Below, in pieces: positions 38,158-38,876 of a stretch of DNA of 38,876 nucleotides. This DNA is from Catenulispora pinistramenti. GTDB lineage: Bacteria > Actinomycetota > Actinomycetes > Streptomycetales > Catenulisporaceae. Numbering within the stretch: the first letter of the stretch is position 1; each line of letters starts with the position of its first letter. The stretch covers positions 1 to 38,876 of the forward strand of contig NZ_JAAFYZ010000087.1 of assembly GCF_018274385.1 (NCBI RefSeq). Reading direction: 5' to 3'. The translations under genes were made by a program, and so were the position numbers. The notes below the pieces were generated by a model. It saw only the letters and a list, made by a program, of their open reading frames with translations, made no database searches and was not told the origin of the DNA.

Positions 38158-38876
38158 ATGCCGTTGACTCCCGAGGATGTCCACAACAAGCAGTTCACGA
38201 CCGTACGCCTGCGCGAGGGCTACGACGAGGAAGAGGTGGACGCCTTCCTCGACGAGGTCGAGGCCGAGCTGACGCGCTTGATCCGTGAGAACGAGGAGCT
38301 GCGGGCCAAGCTGGCCGCCGCCACTCGCGCCGCGGCCAGCGCGGCTGCCGCGCCCGTCCCGATGCGACGGGAGCCGACCCCGATACCCGCGCCAGCGCCG
38401 CCGGTCCCGGCGCCGCTTCCGGCCCCCCTGCCCGCTCCGCTCCCGGTCCCGCAGGCCCCGCAGTTCCAGGCCCCCGGCGGCGACTCCGCGGCCCGCGTCC
38501 TGGCCCTGGCCCAGCAGACCGCCGACCAGGCGATCGCCGAGGCCCGCAACGAGGCCAACAAGATCGTCGGCGAGGCCCGCAGCCGGGCCGACGGCCTGGA
38601 GCGCGAGGCCCGCGGCAAGGCGGACGCCCTGGAGCGGGACGCGCAGGAGAAGCACCGCGTGGCGATGGGCTCCCTGGAGACCGCCCGCGCGGCGCTGGAG
38701 CGCAAGGTCGACGACCTGCGGGCCTTCGAGCGCGAGTACCGCCAGCGTCTGAAGAGCTACCTGGACGGCCAGATGCGCCAGCTGGAGGCCTCCGGCGGCG
38801 AGGACAACATGAGCTCGTCGATGGGCTCGCGTCCGCAGCTCGGCGCCACCGGTATGAGCGCCCCGCCGCCGGCCCC
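38158..38876 (+). CDS. divIVA: DivIVA/Wag31 polar growth protein (3' truncated by window edge)
   Basis: The first 239 codons are visible. [52 protein letters not shown] is the DivIVA N-terminal membrane-curvature-binding domain with the start of its coiled coil. A Pro/Ala-rich linker follows ([20 protein letters not shown], about residues 77-105), then a second long coiled coil ([31 protein letters not shown]...). This domain plan is that of streptomycete DivIVA, which marks poles and directs tip growth. GAGGTGA upstream is the Shine-Dalgarno. The frame is open at the right edge. Confidence 0.97.
   Translation, partial: MPLTPEDVHNKQFTTVRLREGYDEEEVDAFLDEVEAELTRLIRENEELRAKLAAATRAAASAAAAPVPMRREPTPIPAPAPPVPAPLPAPLPAPLPVPQAPQFQAPGGDSAARVLALAQQTADQAIAEARNEANKIVGEARSRADGLEREARGKADALERDAQEKHRVAMGSLETARAALERKVDDLRAFEREYRQRLKSYLDGQMRQLEASGGEDNMSSSMGSRPQLGATGMSAPPPA

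Overview
The window comes from a high-GC Gram-positive bacterium (Actinomycetota). The evidence is strong G/C third-position bias, many GTG starts, the actinobacterial division-gene order murD-ftsW-murG-murC ... ftsQ-ftsZ-pgeF-yggS-sepF-yggT-divIVA, an aerobic-type cobN, mycothiol-dependent-isomerase-like proteins and an actinomycete-type Erm methyltransferase. Catenulisporales would fit, but that is only an impression from gene content.

Layout. 1-2.8 kb: the 3' part of a GH3 beta-glucosidase, convergent with a two-gene membrane-protein unit (COG4280-like protein plus a 68-residue partner). 2.9-7.8 kb: cobD/cbiB, a cobalamin riboswitch and cobN. 7.8-9.0 kb: an erm gene behind a 12-codon leader peptide with mutually exclusive hairpins. 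9.1-10.3 kb: an NTF2-like protein divergent from a TetR regulator, with two near-identical palindromic operators between them. 10.3-14.8 kb: gamma-glutamyltransferase, two DinB/maleylpyruvate-isomerase-like proteins and an ADP-ribosylglycohydrolase.

14.8-38.9 kb is the division and cell-wall (dcw) cluster, interrupted twice. Between murD and ftsW lie a TPR-like gene, an AraC regulator and a GT87 mannosyltransferase-like gene, all on the minus strand. Between murC and ftsQ lie about 9.5 kb holding: a 1.4-kb imperfect palindrome with no convincing gene, made of two arms of about 540 bp that contain four copies of a 70-bp promoter-like unit; a 163-residue hypothetical protein whose C-terminus is encoded by a 7-bp microsatellite; an FAD monooxygenase with a 21-bp palindromic operator; a secreted S53 peptidase with a large secreted companion; a TPR-like protein; a secreted Ser/Ala-rich protein; and small ORFs in front of ftsQ. 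The cluster then runs ftsQ, ftsZ, pgeF, yggS, sepF, yggT and divIVA, the last truncated by the window edge.

The Mur enzymes and FtsW supply and polymerise lipid II. FtsQ, FtsZ and SepF assemble the divisome. DivIVA marks growth sites. PgeF and YggS are the usual small-molecule passengers. At least ten genes have a TANNNT-like box 6-8 nt before the start codon and no clear ribosome-binding site, which suggests many leaderless transcripts. Short tandem repeats sit directly after many stop codons.
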